Shown here piece by piece: positions 54,261 through 63,317 of a DNA stretch of 64,000 nucleotides. How positions within the stretch are numbered: position 1 is the stretch's first letter; every line of letters starts with the position of its first letter. Source of the DNA: Betaproteobacteria bacterium (lineage in GTDB: Bacteria; Bdellovibrionota_B; Oligoflexia; Silvanigrellales; Silvanigrellaceae); contig VGHE01000001.1 of the NCBI GenBank assembly GCA_016868315.1, positions 248,001 through 312,000 of the forward strand, written 5' to 3'. The translations under genes were made by a program, and so were the position numbers. Below the pieces are notes generated by a model that was not told the origin of the DNA, searched no databases, and was given only the letters and a program-made list of their open reading frames with translations.

Positions 54261-54728
54261 ATGAATACATCTATCCGCTCCGCTACTCTCGCATTTGCTC
54301 TTCAGTGTGTTGTGTCTGTCGCTCCAGCTTGGGCCGCAGAACGCAGCGTTGCAGCGGAGATGTGCGCTCAGGTTCACAACACCGACTATCGATCTTTCTG
54401 TGCATCGAACCGCTCGGGTAAGACCGATGCATGTGAGCAGATTGCAGACCCAGCCTGGAGAGGCCTGTGCACCCAAAGCGCCAGTCGCGACCTGATGGCC
54501 TGCGAAAAAATTACCGATGAAAACCTGATGAATTATTGCTTCGCTTTACAGCAAAAAACTTCGGTCGCTTGCTTCGAAATCAAAGACTATGACCTCGAGT
54601 TTCTTTGCTACGCTCACGTCCAGAATAACAATCGTTTTTGCTCGGACGTTCGTGACCCTCAGCTCAATGAACTCTGCCTCGGCGTACAAGACCCAACACG
54701 CAAGCCACCTCGCGCGCCACGCGGCTAA
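54261..54728 (+). CDS. Exported protein with five 23-residue Cys-x11-Cys repeats
   Basis: A 155-residue protein. The signal peptide ends A-W-A-A near residue 25. Ten cysteines follow at 35, 47, 58, 70, 81, 93, 104, 116, 127 and 139, alternating exactly x11 and x10: five copies of a 23-residue unit (for example A-C-E-Q-I-A-D-P-A-W-R-G-L-C). Each unit probably forms a helical hairpin with disulfides, and all Cys are in oxidising periplasm. The tail is Pro/Arg-rich. GAGGAA precedes the ATG. Family not recognised; it lies next to trxB. Confidence 0.85.
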   Translation: MNTSIRSATLAFALQCVVSVAPAWAAERSVAAEMCAQVHNTDYRSFCASNRSGKTDACEQIADPAWRGLCTQSASRDLMACEKITDENLMNYCFALQQKTSVACFEIKDYDLEFLCYAHVQNNNRFCSDVRDPQLNELCLGVQDPTRKPPRAPRG

Positions 54729-54774
54729 TTTATGCAACACTTGAGGCGCACAATACAGGGCGCCTTGCCCTGCA

Positions 54775-55695
54775 TTAGTGGTCGTGTCCTTCAATGAAGC
54801 GCTCAGCCTCAAGAGCGGCCTGGCATCCGCGCCCTGCCGATGTGATGGCTTGGCGGAATTTGTTGTCTTCAACATCACCCGCAGCAAATATCCCAGCAAC
54901 GCTCGTGGCCGTGCTTCCCGGTTTGCAGAGCACGTAGCCCTGTGAATCGAGTTCAATGACTCCGCGCAGAAATTCCGTGTTTGGGTTGTGACCAATGGCC
55001 ATGAACAGGCCGTCGACTTTGAGTTGCGAGGTCTCGCCGTTGCTGTTTTTCATGACAATTCCGGTCAGACCGCTGCTGTCCGCAACCGTATCGACCACTT
55101 CTGTGTTCCAAATGATTTTGATTTTGGGATTATTGAACACCTTTTCTTGCATGGCCTTGCTTGCGCGGAACTTGTCGCGGCGATGGACAAGGGTCACGCT
55201 CGCGGCAAGTTTCGCAAGGTAATGTGCTTCTTCCATGGCGCTGTCGCCCCCACCAACAACAGCGACGACTTTGTTGCGATAGAAGAATCCATCGCACACC
55301 GCACAGGTCGAAAGACCATATCCCATAAGCTTTTCTTTGTTCGGCAGAGGCAGAGTAATAGCACTTGCACCGGTAGCCACAATGACCGTTTTGGTTTCGA
55401 TGCTGCCATTGTCGGTTTCAAGCCGAAAACCGCCGGCGATCTTTTCTATTTTAGTGACTGTTCCATGCATCATGCGGGTGCCGTATTTTTCGGCCTGGGC
55501 GCGCATATCTTGCATCAGTTTGTTGCCGTCGACGCCTTCGGGAGTACCGGGCCAGTTTTCAACGATACTGGTTGTAGTGAGCTGACCTCCGGGTTGAAGT
55601 CCGGCAATCAGAATTGGATTGAGTGCTGCGCGTGAGGTGTAAATTCCGGCAGTGAGTCCGGCAGGGCCTGAGCCAATGATGACAACGTTTTCCAT
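54775..55695 (-). CDS. trxB: Thioredoxin reductase
   Basis: A 306-residue FAD/NADPH enzyme that reduces thioredoxin. The FAD motif G-S-G-P-A-G-L, the redox pair Cys131-A-V-Cys134 (C-A-V-C-D-G), the NADPH motif G-G-G-D-S-A and G-D-V-E-D-N-K-F-R-Q are all present. The start has GAAGGA upstream. It is convergent with the cysteine-repeat gene and followed by fumarase genes upstream on the strand. Confidence 0.97.
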   Translation of the reverse strand: MENVVIIGSGPAGLTAGIYTSRAALNPILIAGLQPGGQLTTTSIVENWPGTPEGVDGNKLMQDMRAQAEKYGTRMMHGTVTKIEKIAGGFRLETDNGSIETKTVIVATGASAITLPLPNKEKLMGYGLSTCAVCDGFFYRNKVVAVVGGGDSAMEEAHYLAKLAASVTLVHRRDKFRASKAMQEKVFNNPKIKIIWNTEVVDTVADSSGLTGIVMKNSNGETSQLKVDGLFMAIGHNPNTEFLRGVIELDSQGYVLCKPGSTATSVAGIFAAGDVEDNKFRQAITSAGRGCQAALEAERFIEGHDH

Positions 55696-55710
55696 CGCAC
55701 ATTCCTTCGT

Positions 55711-56298
55711 TTATTTTTTGGATCCAATGACTTCAGCCAAGCGTTGTTCACTAGATGTAGCAATGTCCGCATGCAGACTGCTGCCGTGTGCATCGATGGT
55801 CACGAGCGCGGGGAAATCGACAACCTCGAGTTCCCAGATGGCCTCTGGAGAACCGAATTCTTCAAGCATAGATACGCCACGAACCTTGTTTACTGTTTCA
55901 GCAAGAACCTGTGCAGCACCACCCACGGCATGCAGATAAACACAGCCGAAATCTTTGCATGCCTTGAGGGTTTTTGCGCCCATTCCGCCTTTGCCGATAA
56001 CGGCGCGGATACCATACTTTTCGATGACTGTAGCCTGGTATGGCTCTTCGCGTGAGCTCGTGGTTGGGCCAGCGGCGCGCACGCTCCATTCGCCTTCCGG
56101 TGTTTTCACCACCACAGGGCCGCAGTGGTAGATGGCCGAGCCGCGGATATCTACCGGAATGCTTTTACCTTCGTAAAGATGTTTGTGAACAGCATCGCGA
56201 CCCGTGTACAGCACGCCGCTCAAAAGCACCATGTCACCCACTTTGAGGGAACGGACTTGTACTTCTGTGATGGGGAGCGTGAGTTTGATTTCTCTCAT
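55711..56298 (-). CDS. Fumarate hydratase class I, beta subunit
   Basis: A 195-residue subunit of a two-part Fe-S fumarase. Typical elements are G-D-M-V-L-L-S-G-V, Y-T-G-R-D-A-V-H-K, Y-H-C-G-P-V-V and K-G-G-M-G-A-K-T. The ATG overlaps the alpha-subunit stop as ATGA (56295-56298). A related tartrate dehydratase is possible, but the genomic link to sdhCAB favours fumarase. Confidence 0.9.
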   Translation of the reverse strand: MREIKLTLPITEVQVRSLKVGDMVLLSGVLYTGRDAVHKHLYEGKSIPVDIRGSAIYHCGPVVVKTPEGEWSVRAAGPTTSSREEPYQATVIEKYGIRAVIGKGGMGAKTLKACKDFGCVYLHAVGGAAQVLAETVNKVRGVSMLEEFGSPEAIWELEVVDFPALVTIDAHGSSLHADIATSSEQRLAEVIGSKK

Positions 56299-57230
56299 TG
56301 GTAGATCCACTCCTTGATTGTGCCATCGGAGTGGGCTTTTAAGCCCTGCCGACGGAATGCCCAGCACATATAGGAAACAGAGACGAAAAAGCTCGCAGGC
56401 AGACGATTGAGGGCTGCCACTTTTACACCAAGCAGTGTGGTGTTGCCGCCAAAGCCCATCGGACCAATTCCCAGTGAGTTGGCCTCTTGAAGAATCCGCT
56501 GTTCCAATTCCGCCAAGCGGGGATCAGGGTTGGCATCTTCCATGGTGCGCAGGAAGAGTTTCTTCGAGTAGGAGAAACCCGTGCTGCGGTCGCCGCCAAT
56601 GACGACGCCGAGAATGCCAGGTCCGCAGCCTTTGCCCTGAGCTTGATAAACAGCATCGAGAACAACCTTGCGCACGCCGTCGAGATCGCGCCCAGCTCCC
56701 AAGCGGCTGTCAGGCAAACTGTATTGTGCTCCCACGTTCTCGCATCCACCACCCTTAAGGGCGAGGCGAACATCGAGTTCTTCAGAGCGGTGCTGTTCGA
56801 AATATATTGTAGGAGTGCCTGGGCCGAGGTTATTGCCCGAGTTCTGACCAGTGATGCTGTCCACCGAATTTTGCCGCAGGTAACCCAGTTCAGTGGCTTT
56901 GGCGACAGCAGCTTCGCACACTTCCGCGAAGGTGATTTGGTCGTAGCCCACGGGAGTCTTAACGAAGAAAAGAATGCTGCCTGTGTCTTGGCACAAAGGC
57001 TGGCTCACGCCGCAGGCGATGTCGATGTTGCGCTGAATAACCTTCATTGCATATTCGCCTGCAGTGCCTGACTTTTCCTTCTCCAGCGCGGTTGTTACGG
57101 AATTGCGGACATCTGGAGGAAGGTTGGTGCTCGTGACTCGAATCAGTTCGACGAGAGTGTCGAAAAGCTTTGTGTGCGTGGCCGGAACTGGCGGAGGCGT
57201 TTTCAGGGGGGCCTTGGGATTTGTCGCCAT
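56295..57230 (-). CDS. Fumarate hydratase class I, alpha subunit
   Basis: A 311-residue subunit that holds the 4Fe-4S cluster; Cys ligands are in L-C-Q-D-T-G, G-G-G-C-E-N-V and G-K-G-C-G-P-G. The split alpha/beta arrangement replaces the single-chain class I enzyme. The start at 57230 has AAGG upstream; ATG 57245 is the alternative. It converts fumarate to malate, the step after succinate dehydrogenase. Its 5' end is divergent to dacB. Confidence 0.92.
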   Translation of the reverse strand: MATNPKAPLKTPPPVPATHTKLFDTLVELIRVTSTNLPPDVRNSVTTALEKEKSGTAGEYAMKVIQRNIDIACGVSQPLCQDTGSILFFVKTPVGYDQITFAEVCEAAVAKATELGYLRQNSVDSITGQNSGNNLGPGTPTIYFEQHRSEELDVRLALKGGGCENVGAQYSLPDSRLGAGRDLDGVRKVVLDAVYQAQGKGCGPGILGVVIGGDRSTGFSYSKKLFLRTMEDANPDPRLAELEQRILQEANSLGIGPMGFGGNTTLLGVKVAALNRLPASFFVSVSYMCWAFRRQGLKAHSDGTIKEWIYQ

Positions 57231-57281
57231 CTTCGGTACCTTCATAACAAATTAGAAAACGAAAACACGAAGGTGATATTC

Positions 57282-58793
57282 ATGCACTCACCCGCGCACA
57301 CATTAATCAGAAATTTGTCTTTGTCCATGCTGGCCATCCTCCCTTGCGTGGCCTCTGAAGCGACAGCGCAAGGGCGCGCATCTTTCCCGGGATTGCAGAG
57401 ACTGACCTCAAATGGAGCAACGGTAACTGCCATGGCCGTCAACCTTCGCACTGGAGCGGTGCTGGGTGAGCTCAACCCCGATAGCCGTATGACCCCGGCT
57501 TCTGTCTCGAAAGTCGTTCTTGCCGCCGCAGCTTTAGAGCGGTTTGGAAGTGAGCACACCTTTGAAACCCGCTTCTATGCGACAGGTCCTATTCAGAATG
57601 GGGTTCTCAAGGGAGATTTGGTTTTTGAGGGTGCGGGTGATCCCTCTCTGACCAACGAAAAACTCTGGTTTCTGACCACTGACGTTGCGCGTGCAGGAAT
57701 ACGCAAGGTGGAGGGGCAGCTTGTGGTCAACACCTCTCGCTTTGGCGCCATCGTTCCAGATATTGATAGGAAGCTCGCAGCAAAGCGCAGTCGACATGCC
57801 TACGATAGCCCCCTTTCGGCAGCAGCTGTGAATTTCAGCGTGATGGGTGTGGTGGTGAGTCCGGGCTCTTCTGCTGGCGAAAGTGCACATCTCGCGCTCG
57901 AGCCGTACATGCTCGACACCACCCGTATCCAAGGCAGTGTGAGAACCAACAATGGCGAGTTGTCTCGTGTGGCGGTCACTCGTACCCGAAACGGGGCTCA
58001 TGATGTTTTCACGGCAAGCGGCTCTATTGGTCAGCAGGCCTTTCCGGCACGGGTTTACCGTTCGGTATCTGACCCCGATGAATACGCGGGTGCAGTTCTG
58101 AAGGCGTTCATGGAGCGCGAGGGGATTCGTATCGCTCGAGGAGTGCGCGTCGAAAGAGCTGTGCGCAGGGAAATGGGGCGGCCGATAGCGAGTGTGGAGG
58201 GCTTCCCGCTCGGGTGGCAGTTGCTCGGGCTTTTTAAGGTGAGCAACAACTTCATTGGCGACATGCTGACCATTCAGCTCGACCTGAATGCAGACAAAGC
58301 CTCGGGAGCAACACTGGATGGGGGTGCTCTCCAGCTTGAGGGCTACATGCGTGATGTTCTCACCAGGGCGCCGTCGCCGTATAAGTCTAACCCAGCGACC
58401 TTGGCTCTTGATTCGGGCTCAGGGCTAACCCACGACAACCGCCTGTCCGCGCGCGACGTGGTCGCAGTTCTGCATAAAATGTATTCGAATACGCGTGAGT
58501 TTCCTCCATTCCTCAACGCGCTGCCCGTTCCCGGAGCCGAGGGGACGGTTAAGAAACGCTTCCAATCGGAGCAAACAAGGCATTTGCGTGAAAGATTGAG
58601 GGCAAAAACGGGAACTCTAAGTGAACCCCATGACGCCGTGGGGCTTGCAGGATACAGTCGTCTCAAAGACGGAGACTGGGTCGCTTTTTGTGCGATCGTG
58701 AATGGCACTCCGAAGCGTCCCAGTGTAAGTATTGAGTTGGCTCGGGAGACCATCGACGAAGATCTTGGTCTGCTACTTCCTCCGGAGATGTGA
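57282..58793 (+). CDS. dacB: D-alanyl-D-alanine carboxypeptidase/endopeptidase (PBP4 type)
   Basis: A 503-residue periplasmic enzyme of the S13 family acting on peptidoglycan. A signal peptide (L-S-L-S-M-L-A-I-L-P-C-V-A-S) leads. S-V-S-K is the S-x-x-K active site, with S-N-N and K-T-G-T downstream. The large inserted domain between the first two motifs is present, as in DacB. AAGGTGAT precedes the ATG at 57282. It is followed directly by the Crp/Fnr gene (TGAATG). Confidence 0.93.
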   Translation: MHSPAHTLIRNLSLSMLAILPCVASEATAQGRASFPGLQRLTSNGATVTAMAVNLRTGAVLGELNPDSRMTPASVSKVVLAAAALERFGSEHTFETRFYATGPIQNGVLKGDLVFEGAGDPSLTNEKLWFLTTDVARAGIRKVEGQLVVNTSRFGAIVPDIDRKLAAKRSRHAYDSPLSAAAVNFSVMGVVVSPGSSAGESAHLALEPYMLDTTRIQGSVRTNNGELSRVAVTRTRNGAHDVFTASGSIGQQAFPARVYRSVSDPDEYAGAVLKAFMEREGIRIARGVRVERAVRREMGRPIASVEGFPLGWQLLGLFKVSNNFIGDMLTIQLDLNADKASGATLDGGALQLEGYMRDVLTRAPSPYKSNPATLALDSGSGLTHDNRLSARDVVAVLHKMYSNTREFPPFLNALPVPGAEGTVKKRFQSEQTRHLRERLRAKTGTLSEPHDAVGLAGYSRLKDGDWVAFCAIVNGTPKRPSVSIELARETIDEDLGLLLPPEM

Positions 58794-59480
58794 ATGGAAA
58801 AGAAACAAAAAGGAACTTTTACTCTCAGGCGCCTCTTCCCGGCATTGAATGAGGAAGAGATTGCCAGGATTCAAGAGAGTTCCTCGGTCATCCGGCTGCG
58901 GCGTGGCCAGAACTTATTCATCTCCGGCGACAGCCCGCGCTCCATCTATGGTGTAGCAAACGGATGTTTGAAGATTGTGCGTGAAAGCGCCGAGGGTGAA
59001 AGCGTCATTACGCGTGTTGTGCGCCCTGGGCACATCGTGGGGATCCGCGAGGTGTTTGGTGAATTCAAATACTCACGCACGAGTGTGGCTCTCAAAGACA
59101 GCGAAGTTTTTTCAATTGATGCAAATGCCACGATGGATCTCATCACACGAAGCCCAGCTGTTTCACTGCAGTTCATGAAAATTTTCTGCAATGAACTCGC
59201 GCGTCTTGAAAAGCGGATCGAGAACGATCTCTACAAGCCTGCTAAAAGCCGCGTGGCCTCTGTCATTCATGAACTTTTTACGCTTTTTGCCGACGATGGC
59301 CAAACCACGTTCGAACCACCGCTGAATCGCCGCGACATTGCTGAGCTGGCCGACGTCACCCCTGAAACCGTGAGCCGTGCCATCGCCGACCTCAAACAAG
59401 CAGGCGTGCTTGAAACCCAAGGTGCGGTTTTCCACATTCTCGACGCCGAGGAGCTCCTCAACGAGGCCGAAGACAGATAA
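58794..59480 (+). CDS. Crp/Fnr-family transcriptional regulator
   Basis: A 228-residue regulator: an N-terminal cyclic-nucleotide-binding-type barrel, a dimer helix (about 123-150) and a winged helix-turn-helix. The recognition helix reads P-E-T-V-S-R (E191, S194, R195), the E-x-x-S-R pattern of FNR that reads TTGAT. There is no N-terminal Cys cluster, so it is not a Fe-S oxygen sensor; the loop that binds cAMP in Crp is shortened. The signal is unknown. It follows dacB directly and precedes the ccm genes. Confidence 0.9.
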   Translation: MEKKQKGTFTLRRLFPALNEEEIARIQESSSVIRLRRGQNLFISGDSPRSIYGVANGCLKIVRESAEGESVITRVVRPGHIVGIREVFGEFKYSRTSVALKDSEVFSIDANATMDLITRSPAVSLQFMKIFCNELARLEKRIENDLYKPAKSRVASVIHELFTLFADDGQTTFEPPLNRRDIAELADVTPETVSRAIADLKQAGVLETQGAVFHILDAEELLNEAEDR

Positions 59481-59525
59481 TCGCGGCGGCCATCTTGAGG
59501 TCGTCCTCCGAAAGGTTCGAGATTG

Positions 59526-60176
59526 ATGTCACAAACCGTTCCGCCCGAGCTGCTCAAGTGTGATTCCGTTGAACTGCGCGTCGGATACCGTTCACTCATC
59601 CGTAAATTTTCTCTTGAACTTCATGCGGGTGAGAGTGCCGCTGTCGTTGGACCGAATGGTCTCGGCAAAACAACTCTATTGCGCGCATTGTGCGGCATCA
59701 GCAGACCCTACCGTGGCAATGTGTATCTTGGAAAGGCAATGCTTTGGCCCGAGAAAAGTGATGATGCACTCACAGATGTCTGTTTTCTTGCAAGTCAGCC
59801 TGCACTCTTCGCAGAACACTCCGTGCTCAGCAATCTTGAATTCTATCTGCGGTCTCTCGGCCGTCCTTTTGATCCGCACACGGTAAAGCTCGCACTCAAG
59901 GAATGCGCGCTTGCGGAAAGTGCGAATCAAACAGCGCGTACTCTTTCTACGGGGCAAAAACGGCGTCTGACTTTGGCTTTCATAATGCTTGCACAACCCC
60001 GGCTGATTTTTTTGGACGAGCCTACCAATGGGCTCGATAGCAAAGGAGTGGAGTTGTGCTTGAGCACACTCGATTCCCTGCGCAAGGTTGGTTCTGGCAT
60101 TTTGGTCGCAACCCATGATCACAAACTGATGGACTGGTGTGGGCGCCAGATTGACTTAAAGGAGTGGGCTCCATGA
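59526..60176 (+). CDS. ccmA: Heme exporter ATP-binding subunit CcmA
   Basis: A 216-residue ABC ATPase. Walker A is G-P-N-G-L-G-K-T-T, the signature is L-S-T-G-Q-K-R-R, and Walker B is L-I-F-L-D-E-P. It drives the CcmABCD complex that releases heme-loaded CcmE. The ATG at 59526 has AAAGG upstream. It overlaps ccmB by four bases. Confidence 0.94.
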   Translation: MSQTVPPELLKCDSVELRVGYRSLIRKFSLELHAGESAAVVGPNGLGKTTLLRALCGISRPYRGNVYLGKAMLWPEKSDDALTDVCFLASQPALFAEHSVLSNLEFYLRSLGRPFDPHTVKLALKECALAESANQTARTLSTGQKRRLTLAFIMLAQPRLIFLDEPTNGLDSKGVELCLSTLDSLRKVGSGILVATHDHKLMDWCGRQIDLKEWAP

Positions 60177-60880
60177 GTGCTGCTCAGCTTTGGCGAAGAA
60201 ACTGTTGGCTTGTGTTCGAATACTCGGTGCGGAGTGTATTTCTGCGCAAGGCTTCATGGGCAGGGACACTCGCTTTTGCGGCCTGTTTGGCCATCCTTTT
60301 CCCTTTTGCCTTCGGAACAGAACTCATACAGAAGGCAGAGATCCGTCATGGCGCTTTTTGGGCTATCAATGAGTTCGTCGTTGCACTTACAGTTGCGCGC
60401 CTGTTCACGGTCGAAACCGAGGGTGGCATTCTCGAGTATTTCCTTTCGACACAGGTGAACCGCTCTGCCATTCTTTTTGGAAAAATTCTTTTCGTTGTTC
60501 TTTATCTGTTGTCGATTCAGTTGCCGCTGCTGCTCATGTGGATTGTTTTCTATAATGTTCCCGGCAATGTGTTGTTATCACTGGGCTCAACTCTGCTGCC
60601 GTTGCTGGTGCTTTTCAATTTGGGAACGGGAACAATTGGCGCCCTGCTGGCCTGTGTGACGGCGCGCAGCACCGCACGTGATATTCTCATGCCGTTGTTG
60701 TTCTATCCTTTGCAGATGAGCATTCTGCTTGCGGCAGTGAGTCTGGCGACCATGTCTGATCCGGGAATCGTCATGCTTGCTGGGACATCAAATGAATCCT
60801 GGTGGACTGCCATGTTGGGTGTACCGGTTTTGTTTCTTGCCGTGGGCGTGCTGTTGAGCAATGTGCTTTTTCAAGAGTAA
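60173..60880 (+). CDS. ccmB: Heme exporter permease CcmB
   Basis: A 235-residue protein with six membrane helices and the CcmB pattern: F-G-T-E-L-I, F-A-L-residue region W-A-I-N-E-F-V-V-A-L, and P-L-L-F-Y-P-L-Q near the end. It overlaps ccmA as ATGA. Partner of CcmA and CcmC in the inner membrane. Confidence 0.93.
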   Translation: MSAAQLWRRNCWLVFEYSVRSVFLRKASWAGTLAFAACLAILFPFAFGTELIQKAEIRHGAFWAINEFVVALTVARLFTVETEGGILEYFLSTQVNRSAILFGKILFVVLYLLSIQLPLLLMWIVFYNVPGNVLLSLGSTLLPLLVLFNLGTGTIGALLACVTARSTARDILMPLLFYPLQMSILLAAVSLATMSDPGIVMLAGTSNESWWTAMLGVPVLFLAVGVLLSNVLFQE

Positions 60881-60916
60881 TTATGTTTTCGTGATTTGAA
60901 TTCTGGGAGAGATGAA

Positions 60917-61624
60917 ATGCCACAAGCGCATCGGGACAAGACATTCTCACTCTGGGCGAAGATCCTTTACCCGGCGATCTTTATACAGCTGGTTGGCTGG
61001 TATTTGGGGTTGTTCTGGATTGGTGCCGACAAAGACCAGGGTGAAGTGTTCCGTATCATGTTCGTTCATGTTCCGGTTGCGTGGTGTGCGTTTGTTTGGA
61101 TTTTGGCTGCTGCGGTGTTCGCTATTATAGGCTTTGTGCGCAAATCTGTTTTTGAGCAAATGGATCAAAACACTCATGCTGCCATTGACCTCGGAACGGT
61201 CTTTGGTGCTTTGGCTCTCGCCACAGGAAGTATCTGGGGTCGCCCAACCTGGGGGGTGTGGTGGGATTGGGATCCGCGCTTGACCACAACATTGGTCATG
61301 TTTCTGATTTGCTGCGCATACCATGTGTTGCGCAGTTTCACTCCCGATGTTCAGGCGCGCCGCAACGCAGGCCAGATTGTTGCTATATTGGCCGCCGTTA
61401 ACGTGCCGATTGTTTACTTCAGCGTTAATATTTGGCGCTCGGTGCACCAACCCCAAACCTTCGTCAGGAAGGGGGGCAGCGCCTCGCCTGATATTGGTTT
61501 GGTGCTGCTTGTGAACACTCTGGCGATGTTGCTGTTGTCATTTGTTATCTTCAAAATCCGCCGGGTCGCGGTGGCTACCGAGGAAACTCTCGAGGCAGCC
61601 CGGGAAGGGAGAAACCAAGCATGA
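60917..61624 (+). CDS. ccmC: Heme handling protein CcmC
   Basis: A 235-residue membrane protein with six helices. The tryptophan-rich heme-binding W-G-R-P-T-W-G-V-W-W-D-W-D-P-R-L-T motif and flanking His residues (V-H-V-P, near Trp) are present. It loads heme onto CcmE. GGGAGAG precedes the ATG at 60917. It overlaps ccmD as ATGA. Confidence 0.95.
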   Translation: MPQAHRDKTFSLWAKILYPAIFIQLVGWYLGLFWIGADKDQGEVFRIMFVHVPVAWCAFVWILAAAVFAIIGFVRKSVFEQMDQNTHAAIDLGTVFGALALATGSIWGRPTWGVWWDWDPRLTTTLVMFLICCAYHVLRSFTPDVQARRNAGQIVAILAAVNVPIVYFSVNIWRSVHQPQTFVRKGGSASPDIGLVLLVNTLAMLLLSFVIFKIRRVAVATEETLEAAREGRNQA

Positions 61625-61785
61625 GTACCTCAGAATTTGGGAATGTCTCGTGGGTTTATTTTGTGGCCGGAGCCTATGTTTTGGTTGTGGTGGTTCTTCT
61701 GGGGTTGGCAGTCAATTCCCTGGGACGCTACCGCCGGGCGCGTCAAGCGCTCAATGATGAAGGATTTTCTGACGATAAGAGCTGA
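61621..61785 (+). CDS. ccmD: Small heme exporter subunit CcmD
   Basis: A 54-residue protein with one membrane helix (Y-V-L-V-V-V-V-L-L-G-L-A-V) and a basic tail (R-Y-R-R-A-R). Its position between ccmC and ccmE, the overlap with ccmC (ATGA) and the topology identify it. It releases holo-CcmE from CcmC. Confidence 0.85.
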   Translation: MSTSEFGNVSWVYFVAGAYVLVVVVLLGLAVNSLGRYRRARQALNDEGFSDDKS

Positions 61786-61806
61786 AATTTTGGAGGTGTC
61801 GGTTCG

Positions 61807-62286
61807 ATGAAACTCACACGCGCGCAAGTTATTGCAACTTCAGTGATTGTTATGGCACTCGGTTCCATCGTCTACAAGGCGGTTCAGCCAGAGAGTTCTG
61901 TGACATTCTTCACGCCAGCCGAAGTTTATGCGGCGCCGCAGAAGTTTGTGGACAGAACCTTCCGTGTTTCGGGTCTCGTTCTTGCGGGCACCAAAGACTG
62001 GGACGGCAACAACAAGATCCTCAAATTCCGCATGAGTGACCTCAAAGGTCATGACTTTTCAGTGGTTTACAAGGGTGTTCCGCCCGACCTCTTCAAAGAG
62101 GGGCAAGGTGTGGTGGTGGAAGGCCGGCTCAATTCAGACGACCTCAAGGCCGACAGCACCATCCAAGCCAACCTTCTCATGGTCAAGCACAGCGAAGTGT
62201 ACGACACCAAGGAAGACCACTCTAAAATGCGTGAAGCGCGGCTTGTGGATGATATCCTTAAGCACGAGAACAAAAAGAGCTACTGA
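61807..62286 (+). CDS. ccmE: Cytochrome c maturation heme chaperone CcmE
   Basis: A 159-residue periplasmic protein with one N-terminal anchor helix and an OB-fold. The heme-binding His is in V-K-H-S-E-V-Y, the usual H-x3-Y. The fold shows V-S-G-L-V-L-A-G and V-V-Y-K-G-V-P-P-D-L-F-K-E-G. GGAGG lies upstream. It carries heme to the lyase; a ccmF gene is not in the window. Confidence 0.95.
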   Translation: MKLTRAQVIATSVIVMALGSIVYKAVQPESSVTFFTPAEVYAAPQKFVDRTFRVSGLVLAGTKDWDGNNKILKFRMSDLKGHDFSVVYKGVPPDLFKEGQGVVVEGRLNSDDLKADSTIQANLLMVKHSEVYDTKEDHSKMREARLVDDILKHENKKSY

Positions 62287-62338
62287 GCAGACCTCAGCGC
62301 GAAGTTGATGCTGCTCCTGAATCCGAGAGGCGTTGGAC

Positions 62339-62959
62339 GTGTCGAAAAAAGTCAGATCCTACAGGGGTTTTTTCATCGGTCTGGTTGTGCTGGCGCTGTT
62401 CACTGGCCTTATGGTCTACGCTCTGAACCGCGACGCAAACTACGTCCCAAGTCAGCTTGTTGGTCGTTGGGTGCCGCCTATTGCAGCTCAGACCGCACAA
62501 GGCAGCGCGTTCAATTTGAACGAACTGATGGGGCAGGGGCGATGGGTTGTTATCAACTTCTGGAACACCACCTGTGTTGTGTGCCGTGTTGAAGCGCCCG
62601 AGCTCGAGCGATTCTGGCGCGAGAATGCTTCGAAGCCTGCTCCTGAGCCGTTTTTTGTCAGCATCAACACCCAAGATCAAATCAACGACATTCTCAGATA
62701 CCAACAGGAATTTGGTTTGAGTTTTCCCGTTGTGGCAGACGCAAACGGGAAAATTTCACTCGACTTCGGCGTTTATGGAACGCCAGAAACGTTTTTTGTA
62801 GATCCTGCTGGCAAGGTACGCCATCGCGTTGCTGGTGAGGTTGATCGCAATACGATTCTTGCTTTCATTGACTGGCTCGAAAAAAATCCATCGTTGACTC
62901 CCATGCAGGTTCTCGAGGGTTTTGGGGAAGTACGCGCCCGCGCAGCATCTGGCGGCTAA
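62339..62959 (+). CDS. CcmG/ResA-like membrane-anchored thioredoxin
   Basis: A 206-residue protein with one N-terminal helix and a thioredoxin fold. The redox pair is C-V-V-C after W-N-T-T, and the cis-Pro turn is G-T-P-E-T-F-F-V-D. It should reduce apocytochrome c Cys residues, fitting its place after ccmE. The start is GTG at 62339, with GAGAGG 8 bases away. The C-terminus is longer by about 25 residues than CcmG of E. coli. Confidence 0.88.
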   Translation: MSKKVRSYRGFFIGLVVLALFTGLMVYALNRDANYVPSQLVGRWVPPIAAQTAQGSAFNLNELMGQGRWVVINFWNTTCVVCRVEAPELERFWRENASKPAPEPFFVSINTQDQINDILRYQQEFGLSFPVVADANGKISLDFGVYGTPETFFVDPAGKVRHRVAGEVDRNTILAFIDWLEKNPSLTPMQVLEGFGEVRARAASGG

Positions 62960-62965
62960 ACGCAC

Positions 62966-63316
62966 ATGAGCCAAGAGCTTCCCAAGTTTACGCGCATCAA
63001 TGAATCGTTCCCCTGCTTGCAGTGTGGCCACACGGTGCCCTTGGCTCAATCCACCTGCCGCGATCACTGTCCGCGTTGTTTGTGGAGCGTGCACGTCGAT
63101 GTGAATCCGGGCGATCGCAATGCAGACTGTGGCGCACCGCTTCGCCCTGTGTCGTACAGTTCAAACAAGAAAAAAGGATTCATGATTCATTACCGATGCG
63201 TGAAATGTGATATCGAAAAGGTCAATCGGTTTCTCGAATTCGATGAGTTTGAAGCTGACTCCATAGAAGCGCTGTTGAAGTTGAGCGGCGTATCCAACCT
63301 CAAGAAAAAGGTGTGA
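62966..63316 (+). CDS. RNHCP-type zinc-binding protein
   Basis: A 116-residue protein. C-L-Q-C and R-D-H-C-P-R-C-L-W-S resemble the RNHCP domain, with C-G and C-V-K-C further on: two likely zinc sites. The canonical R-N-H-C-P is here R-D-H-C-P. The role of the family is unknown. It starts 6 bases after the CcmG-like stop, so it is probably cotranscribed. Confidence 0.75.
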   Translation: MSQELPKFTRINESFPCLQCGHTVPLAQSTCRDHCPRCLWSVHVDVNPGDRNADCGAPLRPVSYSSNKKKGFMIHYRCVKCDIEKVNRFLEFDEFEADSIEALLKLSGVSNLKKKV

Positions 63317-63317
63317 C

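Noticed and set aside
54745-54772. Possible terminator after the cysteine-repeat gene
   Set aside because: Short stems (CAGGGC/GCCCTG) exist, but no T-run follows on either strand.
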